DNA of 23,633 bases from an uncultured Eubacteriales bacterium (GCA_900549105.1 URND01000035.1:1-23633); one strand, 5' to 3'. Positions 7,434 through 16,501 are shown, counted from the first letter of the stretch. Numbers and translations: made by a program. Notes: generated by a model not told the origin, from the letters alone.

Positions 7434-8618
7434 TTATATATCGGATTCGCAGACAATCACTTCACGGCTGCGAACCGCTTCTTCCATCATCCCATCAATC
7501 ACATCCGCCAAATGATGTTCGGAGCGTTCAATCACCCGAATACTCGGCTTTGTGACCGGATGTTTCGCAACAAAAATGGTACAGCAATCTTCATACGGCT
7601 GAATCGATGTCTCAAAAGCGCCGATTTTCTCAGATATCTCAACAATATCATTTTTATCAAATCCAATCACCGGCCGAAATACCGGCATGGTACACACAGC
7701 ATTCGTTGCAGCCAGACTCTGGATTGTCTGACTGGCTACCTGTCCGATACTCTCACCGGTAATCAGGCCAAGGGCGCCGTCCTCCTTTGCAATCCGCTCC
7801 GCAATCCGCATCATATACCGGCGCATGATTATCGTCAGCTCATCATGAGGGCATTTCTCATAAATAGCAAGCTGGATATCTGTAAAATTAATAATATTCA
7901 GCCGAATCGGACCTGCATATCTGGCCACAATACGGGCCAAATCCACAACCTTCTGCTTCGCCCTCTCGCTCGTATAAGGCGGCGCATGGAAATAGGTCGC
8001 ATCAATAACCACGCCCCGTTTTGCAATCATATATCCGGCCACAGGGCTATCGATACCGCCGGACAGAAGAAGCATGGCCCTGCCATTGGTTCCCACCGGC
8101 ATACCGCCCGGCCCCTTGATACTTTTCGAATAAATATAGGTCTTTTCGCGCACCTCAATATTGAGCATCACATCCGGCTTATGGACATCCACCGACATCT
8201 CCGGGAAACGCTCCAAAAGATATTCGCCGATATCCGCATTAATCTCCATGGATTTTTTCGGATAACGCTTGTCAGCCCGCCTGGAATCCACTTTAAAGGT
8301 AAAATGCTTGTCTTCATAGGCCTCATCTATGTAGTCCCCCACCACTTTTGTTAAATTATCCCAGGATGGATCGTCGCAAATCACCACCGGGCATATTGCC
8401 ACGATACCGAAAACCCGCGTCAGAGCCGCCGCCACTTCATCATAATCATAATCGCCGAGCATGTGAACGTAAATCCGCCCCTGCTGCTTCGTCACATCAA
8501 AGGCCGCCGCATCCTTTAAAGCATATTTAATCTGCTTAATCAGCGCATCCTCAAAAAGATAACGGTTTTTCCCTTTAATGCCAATCTCACCATATTTTAT
8601 TAAAAAGGCTTTAAACAT
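7434..8618 (-). CDS. thiI: tRNA 4-thiouridine synthase ThiI
   Basis: 394 residues: N-terminal ferredoxin-like/THUMP region, then a PP-loop ATP pyrophosphatase with SGGIDSP at about 186-192 and the FHAPPYTSERAKQKV and GESIGQVASQT segments. The C-terminal YEDCCTIFVAKHP carries conserved cysteines. The rhodanese domain of the enterobacterial enzyme is absent, as usual in Firmicutes. It adenylates U8 of tRNA and replaces oxygen with sulfur for s4U; a role in thiamine thiazole synthesis is less certain without the rhodanese domain. The start codon overlaps the stop of the upstream cysteine desulfurase gene (TAATG), so the sulfur donor and acceptor are translationally coupled, matching the Bacillus nifZ-thiI pairing. 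Confidence 0.95.
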   Translation of the reverse strand: MFKAFLIKYGEIGIKGKNRYLFEDALIKQIKYALKDAAAFDVTKQQGRIYVHMLGDYDYDEVAAALTRVFGIVAICPVVICDDPSWDNLTKVVGDYIDEAYEDKHFTFKVDSRRADKRYPKKSMEINADIGEYLLERFPEMSVDVHKPDVMLNIEVREKTYIYSKSIKGPGGMPVGTNGRAMLLLSGGIDSPVAGYMIAKRGVVIDATYFHAPPYTSERAKQKVVDLARIVARYAGPIRLNIINFTDIQLAIYEKCPHDELTIIMRRYMMRIAERIAKEDGALGLITGESIGQVASQTIQSLAATNAVCTMPVFRPVIGFDKNDIVEISEKIGAFETSIQPYEDCCTIFVAKHPVTKPSIRVIERSEHHLADVIDGMMEEAVRSREVIVCESDI

Positions 8619-9838
8619 TACTTTCTTCCTCCCCGTGTGAATCTGCGCAGCATCGGAAGCAGAGCCTCCAAAACTTCGCAGCAGGTATTTAATTCTTCCT
8701 CTGTAGTATCATAACACAGACTGAACCGTATTGTCGCGTCCAAATATTTTTTTTCTGTGCCAACAGCTTTTAAAGTACCGCTGATGGCCGGATGGTTCGA
8801 CGAACAGGCCGAACCGGAAGACACATAAATCCCCCGCTCCTCCAGTGCATGAAGAAGCACCTCCGCGCGAATATTTTCAAAACTCACACTCACCACATGG
8901 GGCGCCGGTCCCTGATGCAGATTCACATCCGACACCGGATGGGCAAATCCATTGATCTTAACCCCGTCCATCTGCTCCAGACGGCTCACAAACTGTTCTC
9001 TCAAAGCATATAAATTTCTCTGCTTATCTTTATAATTTTCAAATACCCGGCACACAGCCTCGCCAAGGCCTGTGATTCCGGGAACATTTTCTGTGCCGGA
9101 ACGCATATCCTTCTGCTGCCCGCCGCCCAAAATCAAAGGCTGAACCTTCACTTTGTTTTTAATATATAAAAATCCAATGCCCTTCGGACCATGCAATTTA
9201 TGTCCGCTGACCGACATTAAATCAATCCGAAGCTTTGACGGATACAGTTCGATTTTTCCAAATCCCTGAATGGCATCCACATGGAAGAGAATTTCCGGGC
9301 TTTTTTTCTTGATCACGGCGCCGATTTCATCCAATGGCTGAATCGTACCGATTTCATTATTGACCGCCATAACGGACACCAGAATCGTATCCTCTCTGAG
9401 GGCCGCCTCCAAAGCTTCCAGCGAAACGACGCCATGATGGTCCACCGGAAGATAAGTCACTTCAAAGCCCTGTTCCTCCAGCCAGATGAAGGGATTATAT
9501 ACCGAAGCATGTTCAATGGACGTGGTGATCAAATGCTTTCCCCGCCGTTTATTTGCCATGGCCGCACCGATAATCGCCATATTATTGGACTCGGTACCGC
9601 CGGAGGTAAATACAATCTCCTTTTCATCCGCCTTCATCACCGAAGCAATGTTTTTTCTTGCTTCCTTCACATACTGCTCCGCAGTAAAGCCCTTCATATG
9701 CAATGAGGACGGATTGCCATAATCCTTTGACATCACCTCAACCATCTTCTCACACACGGAAGGATAAACCTTTGTCGTCGCAGCATTATCCAGATATATT
9801 TCTTTTGTAACGGCACTGTGGCCCAAATTGATTTCCAT
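8618..9838 (-). CDS. class V cysteine desulfurase (NifS/IscS-like, ThiI partner)
   Basis: 406-residue PLP enzyme that removes sulfur from cysteine as a persulfide. It shows YLDNAATTK at the N-terminus, GGTESNN, HVDAIQGFGK, the PLP lysine in SVSGHKLHGPKG, RSGTENVPG, and the catalytic cysteine in SSGSACSS. I take the ATG at 9838, which has an AGAGGA site and lies just after the rsmE stop; a start at 9859 would overlap rsmE. The direct overlap with thiI argues that it supplies sulfur for s4U, as NifZ does in Bacillus. No iscU-like scaffold gene is nearby, so a general Fe-S role is not supported locally. Confidence 0.92.
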   Translation of the reverse strand: MEINLGHSAVTKEIYLDNAATTKVYPSVCEKMVEVMSKDYGNPSSLHMKGFTAEQYVKEARKNIASVMKADEKEIVFTSGGTESNNMAIIGAAMANKRRGKHLITTSIEHASVYNPFIWLEEQGFEVTYLPVDHHGVVSLEALEAALREDTILVSVMAVNNEIGTIQPLDEIGAVIKKKSPEILFHVDAIQGFGKIELYPSKLRIDLMSVSGHKLHGPKGIGFLYIKNKVKVQPLILGGGQQKDMRSGTENVPGITGLGEAVCRVFENYKDKQRNLYALREQFVSRLEQMDGVKINGFAHPVSDVNLHQGPAPHVVSVSFENIRAEVLLHALEERGIYVSSGSACSSNHPAISGTLKAVGTEKKYLDATIRFSLCYDTTEEELNTCCEVLEALLPMLRRFTRGGRK

Positions 9839-9839
9839 A

Positions 9840-10580
9840 CTATTCCTCTTCAAATTCAAACATCAATATCGACAACATGGTCAGCCCTGCCGTCTCCGTT
9901 CTTAAAATGCGCCTGCCAAGGGTCACCGGCACGGCTCCGGCCGCCATGGCTGCTTCCACCTCAGCCTCGTCAAAACCGCCTTCCGGGCCGATAAAAATTC
10001 CGACAGATTTTTTGCCTTTCAACCCGGCAATAATCTCTCTTGTTTTTTTAATGCCCTCCGCCTTTTCATAGGGAATCAAAATTCCGTCCAGGCTTTTGGC
10101 ATAAGCCAGGGCTTCCGCCAGGCCCATCACCGGTTTTACCGCCGGAATCATCCCCCGGCCGGACTGCTTCGCTCCGCTTTCGGCAATCTGCTGCCACCGG
10201 GCAATTTTCTTCGCTTCTTTTTTCGCATCCAATTTCACGATAGCCCGGTTCGTCCGCACAGGAATTATCTCATATGCCCCGAGTTCTACGGCCTTCTGGA
10301 TAATAAGTTCCATTTTTTCACCCTTTGGAAGTCCCTGAAAAAGATAAAGCCTTACCGGAAGCTCCACATAGGATTTCCATGAATTCTCAATGGAGAGACA
10401 GATTTCATCCCGCTCCATCGACTGAATCCGGCAAAAATAGTCGGTTCCCTGACCATCGCTTAATGACAATTCGTCCCCCGGACGCATCCGGAGGACATTT
10501 CTGATATGATTCACATCATTTCCCTGAATGATAATACTGTCTTCCCCCACCTGGGACGGATTTACAAAAAATCTCGGCAT
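9840..10580 (-). CDS. rsmE: 16S rRNA m3U1498 methyltransferase RsmE
   Basis: 246-residue SPOUT methyltransferase. The N-terminal PUA-like part begins MPRFFVNPSQ and includes HIRNVLRMRPGD. The C-terminal knot has FIGPEGGFDEAEV and the SAM-binding LGRRILRTETAGLTML. It methylates N3 of U1498 in 16S rRNA. The start at 10580 is preceded by AGGAG at seven bases; a longer frame would overlap prmA. Its place after prmA copies Bacillus yqeT-yqeU downstream of dnaJ. Confidence 0.95.
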   Translation of the reverse strand: MPRFFVNPSQVGEDSIIIQGNDVNHIRNVLRMRPGDELSLSDGQGTDYFCRIQSMERDEICLSIENSWKSYVELPVRLYLFQGLPKGEKMELIIQKAVELGAYEIIPVRTNRAIVKLDAKKEAKKIARWQQIAESGAKQSGRGMIPAVKPVMGLAEALAYAKSLDGILIPYEKAEGIKKTREIIAGLKGKKSVGIFIGPEGGFDEAEVEAAMAAGAVPVTLGRRILRTETAGLTMLSILMFEFEEE

Positions 10581-10594
10581 ATGATTTCTCCTGT

Positions 10595-11548
10595 CTAGGC
10601 CTTCGCCGTAAAGGATACCCATCCGCCGGAATGGGTCACTTCCATAATCTCAAATCCGTTTTCTGTCAGGGCTTTTCTTACATCTTCTTCCCGTTCATCA
10701 ATAATACCGGAAGTTATAAAAAGCGCGCCCGGTTTCATCATTTCTTTCACCACGCCGCTCAGCGGAATGATAATCTCGGCAAAAATATTCGCCAGCACCA
10801 TGTCAAATTTATGTTCGCCCACTGTATGACGGAAATCTTCATCGGAAATAACATCTCCTGTAAGTACCGTATAGACGTCACTCTGAATACCGTTTACTCC
10901 GGCATTTTCCAGAGCGGCCTCCACCGCATGCACATCCACATCTGTGGCGGACGCCTCTTTTGCCCCAAGAAGAAGGGCAATAATGGATAAAATACCGCTG
11001 CCGCAGCCCACATCCAAAACGCTCTGGCCCGGCTGCATGTACTTCTTTAACTGGGTAATGCACAGGCGGGTTGTATGATGTGTCCCCGTTCCAAAGGCGG
11101 TTCCCGGGTCCAATTCCACAACCAGCGTGTCCTCCGGCACATCCTCCACTGTCTCCCAGGTCGGCTTGATAATAATATGTTCATCCACCTTAAAAGGTTT
11201 CCAGTATTTTTTCCAGTTATTCATCCAGTCAATATCTTCTGTCTGGGATTTCTCGATAGTCGCCTCCCCGATATCCACAAAGTCAGCCAGTTCCCTGACT
11301 GCGGCCAGCACCTCTTCCAAAGTGGAATCATGGTCTTTTTCCGGCTCAATATAGAAGGAAACATAGGCTTTGCCGTCGTCCTCCTCTAAATCCGGGAGTA
11401 AATCGATAAACATCCGTTTTTTATCTTCCTCGGAAAGGGGTACTTTATCTTCAATTTCAATTCCTTCAATGCCCATCTCGGCCAATGTATAGCTGATTAA
11501 ATCCACCGCCTCTGTGGTGGTTGCCAGGCGATATTTATTCCATTTCAT
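10595..11548 (-). CDS. prmA: ribosomal protein L11 methyltransferase PrmA
   Basis: 317 residues. The N-terminal L11-recognition domain begins MKWNKYRLATTTEAVDL. The methyltransferase domain has ELDPGTAFGTGTHHTTRLC, SAM motif I VLDVGCGSGILS, the acidic ATDVD, and the LANIFAEIIIPL motif. It trimethylates ribosomal protein L11. It sits 18 bases downstream of dnaJ and 14 bases upstream of rsmE, inside the heat-shock operon, as in many Firmicutes. A GAGGAT site precedes the ATG at slightly long spacing. Confidence 0.96.
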   Translation of the reverse strand: MKWNKYRLATTTEAVDLISYTLAEMGIEGIEIEDKVPLSEEDKKRMFIDLLPDLEEDDGKAYVSFYIEPEKDHDSTLEEVLAAVRELADFVDIGEATIEKSQTEDIDWMNNWKKYWKPFKVDEHIIIKPTWETVEDVPEDTLVVELDPGTAFGTGTHHTTRLCITQLKKYMQPGQSVLDVGCGSGILSIIALLLGAKEASATDVDVHAVEAALENAGVNGIQSDVYTVLTGDVISDEDFRHTVGEHKFDMVLANIFAEIIIPLSGVVKEMMKPGALFITSGIIDEREEDVRKALTENGFEIMEVTHSGGWVSFTAKA

Positions 11549-11566
11549 AGTAATTATATCCTCGTT

Positions 11567-12778
11567 TTATTCATCCAAATCGTCAAAGGCTTCTTTGACT
11601 TTGTCCATAAAGCTCTTCTTCTTTTTACCTTCTTTGCCCTTTGGCTCCTCGGATTTTTCCGATTTATTTTCCTGTGGGCGGATTCCTTTTAAAGAATCAT
11701 CAAACTTCCGAAGCAATTCTTTCTGCTCGTTATTCAGTTTCTCAGGAACCTGTACCACCAGTGTCACATAGTGGTCGCCGCGGATATTCTTATTCCGAAT
11801 CGTTGGAACCCCTTTGCCTTTCAGGCGAATCCGTGTATCCGTCTGGGTTCCCGCTTTAATTGTCTGGGTGACATCGCCATCCACCGTCTTAATCGTGATT
11901 TCTCCGCCCAATGCCGCCTGAACAAAGGAAATCGGCATGGTGGAATAAATATCATATTCCTGGCGGCGGAAAATCGGATGACGGTCCACAGTGACATTGA
12001 CAAGTAAATCGCCGCGGGCGCCACCATTGGTTCCAGGCTCTCCCTTGCCCCGGATACGCACGCTCTGACCGCTGTCAATACCCGCCGGAATCGACACTTC
12101 AATCGTCTTTTTATTCCGAATATAACCGGTTCCGCCGCAGTCCGGGCATTTATCCTTAATAATCTTACCGCTTCCATGACAGTCCGGACAGGTCTGAACA
12201 TTTCGAACCATACCGAACAGAGACTGCTGCGTATAGACAACCTGTCCTTTGCCGCCGCACTTGCTGCAGGTCTGCGGCTGAGTTCCCGGTTTTGCGCCGG
12301 TTCCATGACAATGCGGACACTCGTCTTTTAAATTCATCTCAAACTTCTTATTAACGCCAAATACGGCTTCCATAAAGGATATCCGCACATTGATTCTCAC
12401 ATTGGCGCCCTGCATCGGGCCATTATAAGCGCCGCCCCGGCTGCTCCGGCCGCCGCCGAAGAAATCACCGAAAATATCGCCGAAAATGTCGCCCATATCC
12501 GCGGCGTTAAAATCAAATCCGCCGAATCCGCCGGCGCCGCCGCCCTGCTCAAAGGCTGCATGACCAAACTGGTCATACTGGCGTCTCTTCTCCGCATCAC
12601 TCAATACCGCATAGGCTTCCGATGCCTCTTTAAATTTTGCTTCTGCTTCTTTATCTCCAGGGTTTGTATCCGGATGGTACTTCTTAGCCAGCTTACGATA
12701 AGCCTTCTTTAACTCATCCTCTGTGGCCGACTTTGATACACCCAAAACCTCATAGTAATCTCTCTTCGTCTCTGCCAT
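11567..12778 (-). CDS. dnaJ: chaperone DnaJ (Hsp40)
   Basis: 403 residues. The J domain at about 5-70 includes the HPD motif (KKYHPDTNPGD). A Gly/Phe-rich linker runs to about 125. The zinc-finger domain has four CxxCxGxG repeats: CPHCHGTG, CSKCGGKG, CPDCHGSG and CPDCGGTG. The C-terminal substrate-binding domains follow, and the tail is lysine-rich (KGKEGKKKKS). It stimulates DnaK ATPase and delivers unfolded proteins. The ATG at 12778 follows AAGGTGA; a TTG two codons upstream is less likely. It is separated from dnaK by about 115 bases with a large stem-loop. Confidence 0.97.
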   Translation of the reverse strand: MAETKRDYYEVLGVSKSATEDELKKAYRKLAKKYHPDTNPGDKEAEAKFKEASEAYAVLSDAEKRRQYDQFGHAAFEQGGGAGGFGGFDFNAADMGDIFGDIFGDFFGGGRSSRGGAYNGPMQGANVRINVRISFMEAVFGVNKKFEMNLKDECPHCHGTGAKPGTQPQTCSKCGGKGQVVYTQQSLFGMVRNVQTCPDCHGSGKIIKDKCPDCGGTGYIRNKKTIEVSIPAGIDSGQSVRIRGKGEPGTNGGARGDLLVNVTVDRHPIFRRQEYDIYSTMPISFVQAALGGEITIKTVDGDVTQTIKAGTQTDTRIRLKGKGVPTIRNKNIRGDHYVTLVVQVPEKLNNEQKELLRKFDDSLKGIRPQENKSEKSEEPKGKEGKKKKSFMDKVKEAFDDLDE

Positions 12779-12807
12779 ATCCAATCACCTTCTTTTATAA
12801 CGTAGCG

Positions 12808-12859
12808 AAAGAGGACGCCCCGGCACCGGCATTTTTGCCGGTGTCGAAACAGCCTCTTT
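12808..12859 (-). repeat. extended stem-loop in the dnaK-dnaJ intergenic region
   Basis: Nested arms: AAAGAGG (12808-12814) with CCTCTTT (12853-12859), and CACCGGC (12824-12830) with GCCGGTG (12837-12843) around a six-base loop. No T-run follows in the dnaJ direction, so full termination is unlikely. It may be an mRNA processing or stability element, or an attenuator, setting DnaK above DnaJ. Confidence 0.65.
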
Positions 12860-12892
12860 ATCTATCTTTGGTTATACCCAACTCTGTCTATA

Positions 12893-14755
12893 TTACACTT
12901 CTTTATAGTCTGCGTCAACCACATCGTCAGCCTGATAGCTGCCGTTTGCACCCTGAGAAGGATTTGGTCCTGCATTCTGTCCTGCGGCTGCGCCGGCTGC
13001 TTCATACATCTTAGTAAATACGCCCTGTGCCGATTCCATCAATTTTTCTTTGGCAGCTTTGATTTCATCTACATCCGCATCGGACATGTTGTCAATATTT
13101 GTTCTCTCAAGAAGAGCTTTCATGTTATCGATTTCAGCCTGAACTTTTGCTTTGTCATCTGCGCTGACTTTGTCTCCAACCTCTTTCAAAGCTTTTTCTG
13201 TCTGGAATACCATAGCGTCCGCATCGTTTCTTGCTTCGATACCCTCTTTACGTTTCTTATCCTGAGCTTCGAATTCAGCCGCTTCTTTGACAGCCTTATC
13301 AATCTCTGCATCGGACATGTTGGAACCGGCTGTGATTGTGATATGCTGTTCTTTTCCTGTTCCTAAATCCTTAGCGGATACATTAACAATACCGTTGGCA
13401 TCGATATCGAAAGTAACTTCAATCTGAGGGATTCCACGCGGAGCCGGTGCGATTCCGTCTAACTGGAAGCGGCCAAGGCTCTTATTATCTTTAGCAAACT
13501 GACGCTCGCCCTGCACAACGTTGATATCTACGGCTGTCTGATTATCTGCTGCTGTGGAGAAAATCTGGCTCTTCTTTGTTGGAATAGTTGTATTTCTGTC
13601 AATCAAGTGGGTTGCGATTCCGCCCATTGTTTCGATGGACAATGTCAATGGTGTAACATCAAGAAGAAGGATATCTCCTGCTCCGGCATCGCCGGCCAGT
13701 TTACCGCCCTGAATGGAAGCGCCGATGGCAACACATTCATCCGGATTCAGGTTCTTGCTCGGCTCTTTGCCTGTCAACTGTTTAACTTTATCCTGAACAG
13801 CCGGGATACGTGTGGAACCGCCAACGAGGAGGACTTTGCTCAGCTCGGAAGCTGTGATGCCGGCATCTCTCAGGGCATTCTGAACCGGAATAATTGTTCT
13901 TTCAACCAAATCTGCTGTCAGCTCGTCAAATTTAGCACGAGTCAGATTCATTTCAAAATGTTTTGCACCTTCTGCTGTTGCTGTGATGAAAGGCAGGTTG
14001 ATGTTTGTGTTGGCTGCGCTGGAAAGTTCTTTCTTTGCTTTTTCAGCAGCTTCTTTCAGACGCTGCATAGCCATCTTATCGCCGGAAAGGTCAACGCCCT
14101 CATTGCGCTTAAATTCATCAATCATGTACTGAGTCAGCTTGCTGTCAAAGTCATCGCCGCCCAGGTGGTTATCGCCGGATGTTGCCAGTACTTCGATAAC
14201 GCCGTCGCCGATTTCAATAACGGAAACATCAAATGTACCGCCGCCCAAATCGTAAACCATGATTTTCTGTTCATTTTCATTATCAAGGCCGTAAGCCAAA
14301 GCTGCTGCTGTAGGCTCGTTAATGATACGTTTTACATCAAGGCCCGCAATCTTGCCGGCATCCTTTGTTGCCTGTCTCTGAGCATCATTAAAGTAAGCCG
14401 GAACAGTGATAACTGCCTCTGTTACTTTTTCACCAAGATAGCTTTCTGCATCAGCCTTCATCTTCTGAAGAATCATTGCGGAAATTTCCTGTGGGGAATA
14501 TTTCTTATCATCAATAGCTACTCTGTAATCAGAACCCATATGTCTCTTAATGGAAGCGATTGTTTTGTCTGCATTCGTTACAGCCTGACGCTTTGCCGGC
14601 TCACCGATGAGACGCTCTCCTGTCTTTGTAAATGCTACAACAGATGGTGTTGTTCTTGCGCCTTCTGTGTTGGCGATAACTACCGGTTTACCACCTTCCA
14701 TAACTGCTACACATGAATTTGTTGTTCCTAAGTCAATACCAATAATCTTACTCAT
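12893..14755 (-). CDS. dnaK: chaperone DnaK (Hsp70)
   Basis: 620-residue Hsp70. The nucleotide-binding domain starts IGIDLGTTNSC and includes NDAQRQATKDAG, the IINEPTAAALAYG and YDLGGGTFDVS motifs, and LVGGSTRIP. The substrate-binding domain contains LLLDVTPLTLSIET. The helical lid ends in a Gly/Asn/Gln-rich linker and the DDVVDADYKEV tail. The single-Arg pattern typical of Gram-positive DnaK (a gap relative to enterobacterial proteins in the ATPase domain) fits. The start follows AGGAGG. It lies 54 bases after grpE in the CIRCE-controlled operon. Confidence 0.98.
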   Translation of the reverse strand: MSKIIGIDLGTTNSCVAVMEGGKPVVIANTEGARTTPSVVAFTKTGERLIGEPAKRQAVTNADKTIASIKRHMGSDYRVAIDDKKYSPQEISAMILQKMKADAESYLGEKVTEAVITVPAYFNDAQRQATKDAGKIAGLDVKRIINEPTAAALAYGLDNENEQKIMVYDLGGGTFDVSVIEIGDGVIEVLATSGDNHLGGDDFDSKLTQYMIDEFKRNEGVDLSGDKMAMQRLKEAAEKAKKELSSAANTNINLPFITATAEGAKHFEMNLTRAKFDELTADLVERTIIPVQNALRDAGITASELSKVLLVGGSTRIPAVQDKVKQLTGKEPSKNLNPDECVAIGASIQGGKLAGDAGAGDILLLDVTPLTLSIETMGGIATHLIDRNTTIPTKKSQIFSTAADNQTAVDINVVQGERQFAKDNKSLGRFQLDGIAPAPRGIPQIEVTFDIDANGIVNVSAKDLGTGKEQHITITAGSNMSDAEIDKAVKEAAEFEAQDKKRKEGIEARNDADAMVFQTEKALKEVGDKVSADDKAKVQAEIDNMKALLERTNIDNMSDADVDEIKAAKEKLMESAQGVFTKMYEAAGAAAGQNAGPNPSQGANGSYQADDVVDADYKEV

Positions 14756-14809
14756 AATTATTTCCTCCTAAATATCTGCTAATATCTAAATTGTTGTTAA
14801 TAAACTTTT

Positions 14810-15463
14810 TTATTCAGCAACCATCACCATGCTGTGACGGACTACTTTATCTTTATATAAATAACCCCGCTGTAATTCCTGGGTTATAATACCTGATTCA
14901 TATTCCTCGCTTGGCGCCTGCATCACGGCATTGTGGAAATCCGGATTGAATTCCACGCCAACTGCTTCAATAACTGTAACGCCCAAACCTTCAAGGGTTG
15001 TCATCAATTGCTTATAAACAAGTTCAATGCCCTGAGCAAAGGATGTATTCTTTTCTTCTTCAGTCATCGCTGCAAGTCCCCGCTCGAAATTATCAACGAC
15101 AGGGAGCAGTTTTTCAATCACATCGGCAGCGCCGATACCGTACATCTGCTGTTTTTCCTTTTCCGTGCGTTTGCGGAAATTATCGAATTCAGCCATCTGG
15201 CGTATCAGGCGGTCATTTAATTCGGCAATTTTCTCATCTTTTTTATCTTTTTTTTCTTTATGGAAAAAGCCTTTTTTCTTTTCTTCCTTCTGTTCGTTTT
15301 CTTTTTCAGGCGTTTCTTCCTCGCCGTCTGCCTCTGCTTTTTCTTCGGATGTTTCACCCTCCGTTTTATTATCTTCTGCAGTTTCTTCCTCCGCGGCTTC
15401 TTCTGCGGCTGTTTCTATATTTTCTTCCTGAATTTCTTCATTCATCTTTTCCTGTTCTGACAC
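14810..15463 (-). CDS. grpE: nucleotide exchange factor GrpE
   Basis: 217 residues. The first 75 or so are a long, highly acidic then lysine-rich, probably disordered extension. The coiled-coil GrpE core follows (QMAEFDNFRKRTEKE, LLPVVDNFERGL), then the C-terminal beta domain (EFNPDFHNAVMQ, QRGYLYKDKVVRHSMV). It exchanges ADP for ATP on DnaK. The start is a GTG with a GAGGTGAT site; the next in-frame ATG is seven codons in. If the hrcA frame were intact, its stop would lie 13 bases before this start; in the sequence as given the gap is 48 bases. Confidence 0.95.
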   Translation of the reverse strand: MSEQEKMNEEIQEENIETAAEEAAEEETAEDNKTEGETSEEKAEADGEEETPEKENEQKEEKKKGFFHKEKKDKKDEKIAELNDRLIRQMAEFDNFRKRTEKEKQQMYGIGAADVIEKLLPVVDNFERGLAAMTEEEKNTSFAQGIELVYKQLMTTLEGLGVTVIEAVGVEFNPDFHNAVMQAPSEEYESGIITQELQRGYLYKDKVVRHSMVMVAE

Positions 15464-15476
15464 TTCACATCACCTC

Positions 15477-16501
15477 TTACTTTTTCTTAAATATATCATC
15501 CAGCTGGTTCATCATCGTTTGAAGATTACCAACAACTTTTTTATAATCCATCCGATAATACCGATTGTCCCCTGAACCCCTTCTTCCAGCTCATAGGTGG
15601 CCGTGACAATACTGCAATCCTTCATCGTGCTTACCGGAGATTCGGAACCGATATATATCTGAATCGGATTTTTATTTTCCTCACCGGAATCCTCCTGGTC
15701 AACAATCAATTCGCTCAGCGCTTTCTTCTCTTCCATCGTATAGAGCAGCTCGCTGGCCTTTTCCCTGTCGCCCAATTCCGGATATTTCAGAAGATTTGTC
15801 GCACCGCTTGTATAGATTTCCAAATCGTCCTCTTCCTGAATCACCACGGCAATCGCATCGATGATGTGCCCGATAATCTGGCCGTATCCTTCGGCCTGGA
15901 CTTTCATGCGCTGAATCAGCTCCATGTTGATTTCCTGAAGATTTAACCCCTGAAGAAATGTATTGATTAAAATATTCAGCTTGGCGACTTCATCCTCGCT
16001 GACCCGCTCATCCACTTCAATCAGCCGGTTCTTGATCAGATTGCCTTCCAGCATAACGACAACAAGCAGTTGATTTTCTTCCACCCGGGAAAGCTGAATA
16101 AATTTCAGTTTATTCCGTTTATACTGGGGCGCTGAAATCATCGTCGCATAATTCGTATTCACCGCCAGAAGCTTTGCCACATTTTTCAGCAGGTGGTCCA
16201 GCTTATCCGCCTTCTCGATAAGAACATCTTTCATCTCATCGACTTCGGCAATCTTTTCCTTCATCAGATTATCCACATAAAAGCGGTAACCCTTATCTGA
16301 AGGAATACGCCCGGCGGAGGTATGGGGCTGTACGATGTATCCCAAATCTTCCAAATCGGACATTTCATTTCGAATCGTTGCTGAACTCAGATTCAAATCC
16401 GTATACTTCGAAATGGTCCGGGAGCCTACCGGTTCGCCGGTAATCAAATATGTTTGAATAATACTGTTTAAGATTTTTATCTTTCTTTCATCCAGTTCCA
16501 C
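15477..16501 (-). pseudogene. hrcA: heat-inducible repressor HrcA with 3' deletion/frameshift
   Basis: HrcA binds CIRCE and represses the hrcA-grpE-dnaK-dnaJ operon. The N-terminal winged helix is intact (ILNSIIQTYLITGEPVGSRT, LSSATIRNEMSDLE, HTSAGRIPSDKGYR), as is the GAF-like middle. The start is the GTG at 16501, with AAAGGAG upstream and CIRCE left outside the gene; a TTG at 16534 would lie inside CIRCE. As read, the frame stops at 15512 after 329 codons and ends GIIGWIIKKLLVIFKR. The family expects GIIGPxRMDYxKV here. From 15551 the -1 frame reads MDYKKVVGNLQTMMNQLDDI then FKKK and a stop at 15477, the expected C-terminus. About 10 bases (N-CCN-AAR-CGN) are therefore missing. It may still be partly functional, so 'pseudogene' is provisional. 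Confidence 0.8.
15536..15542 (-). other. A-AAA-AAG slippery heptamer in frame at the hrcA lesion
   Basis: On the minus strand the zero-frame codons are ATA AAA AAG TTG. A -1 slip on A-AAA-AAG continues GTT GTT GGT AAT, which is the original HrcA C-terminal frame. The same bases encode Lys-Lys in an intact gene, so the run may be there by descent and not selected as a slip site. Confidence 0.5.

Noticed and set aside
7512..8354. 280-codon plus-strand reading frame opposite thiI
   Set aside because: Antisense shadow of a firm thiI gene with no ribosome site or domain signature.
13607..14716. 369-codon plus-strand reading frame opposite dnaK
   Set aside because: Long antisense frames are common opposite highly expressed dnaK; the Cys-rich product has no family features.
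15165..15460. plus-strand Phe/Ser-rich frames opposite grpE
   Set aside because: They are the complement of the acidic Glu/Lys-rich GrpE N-terminus; the composition explains the open frames.
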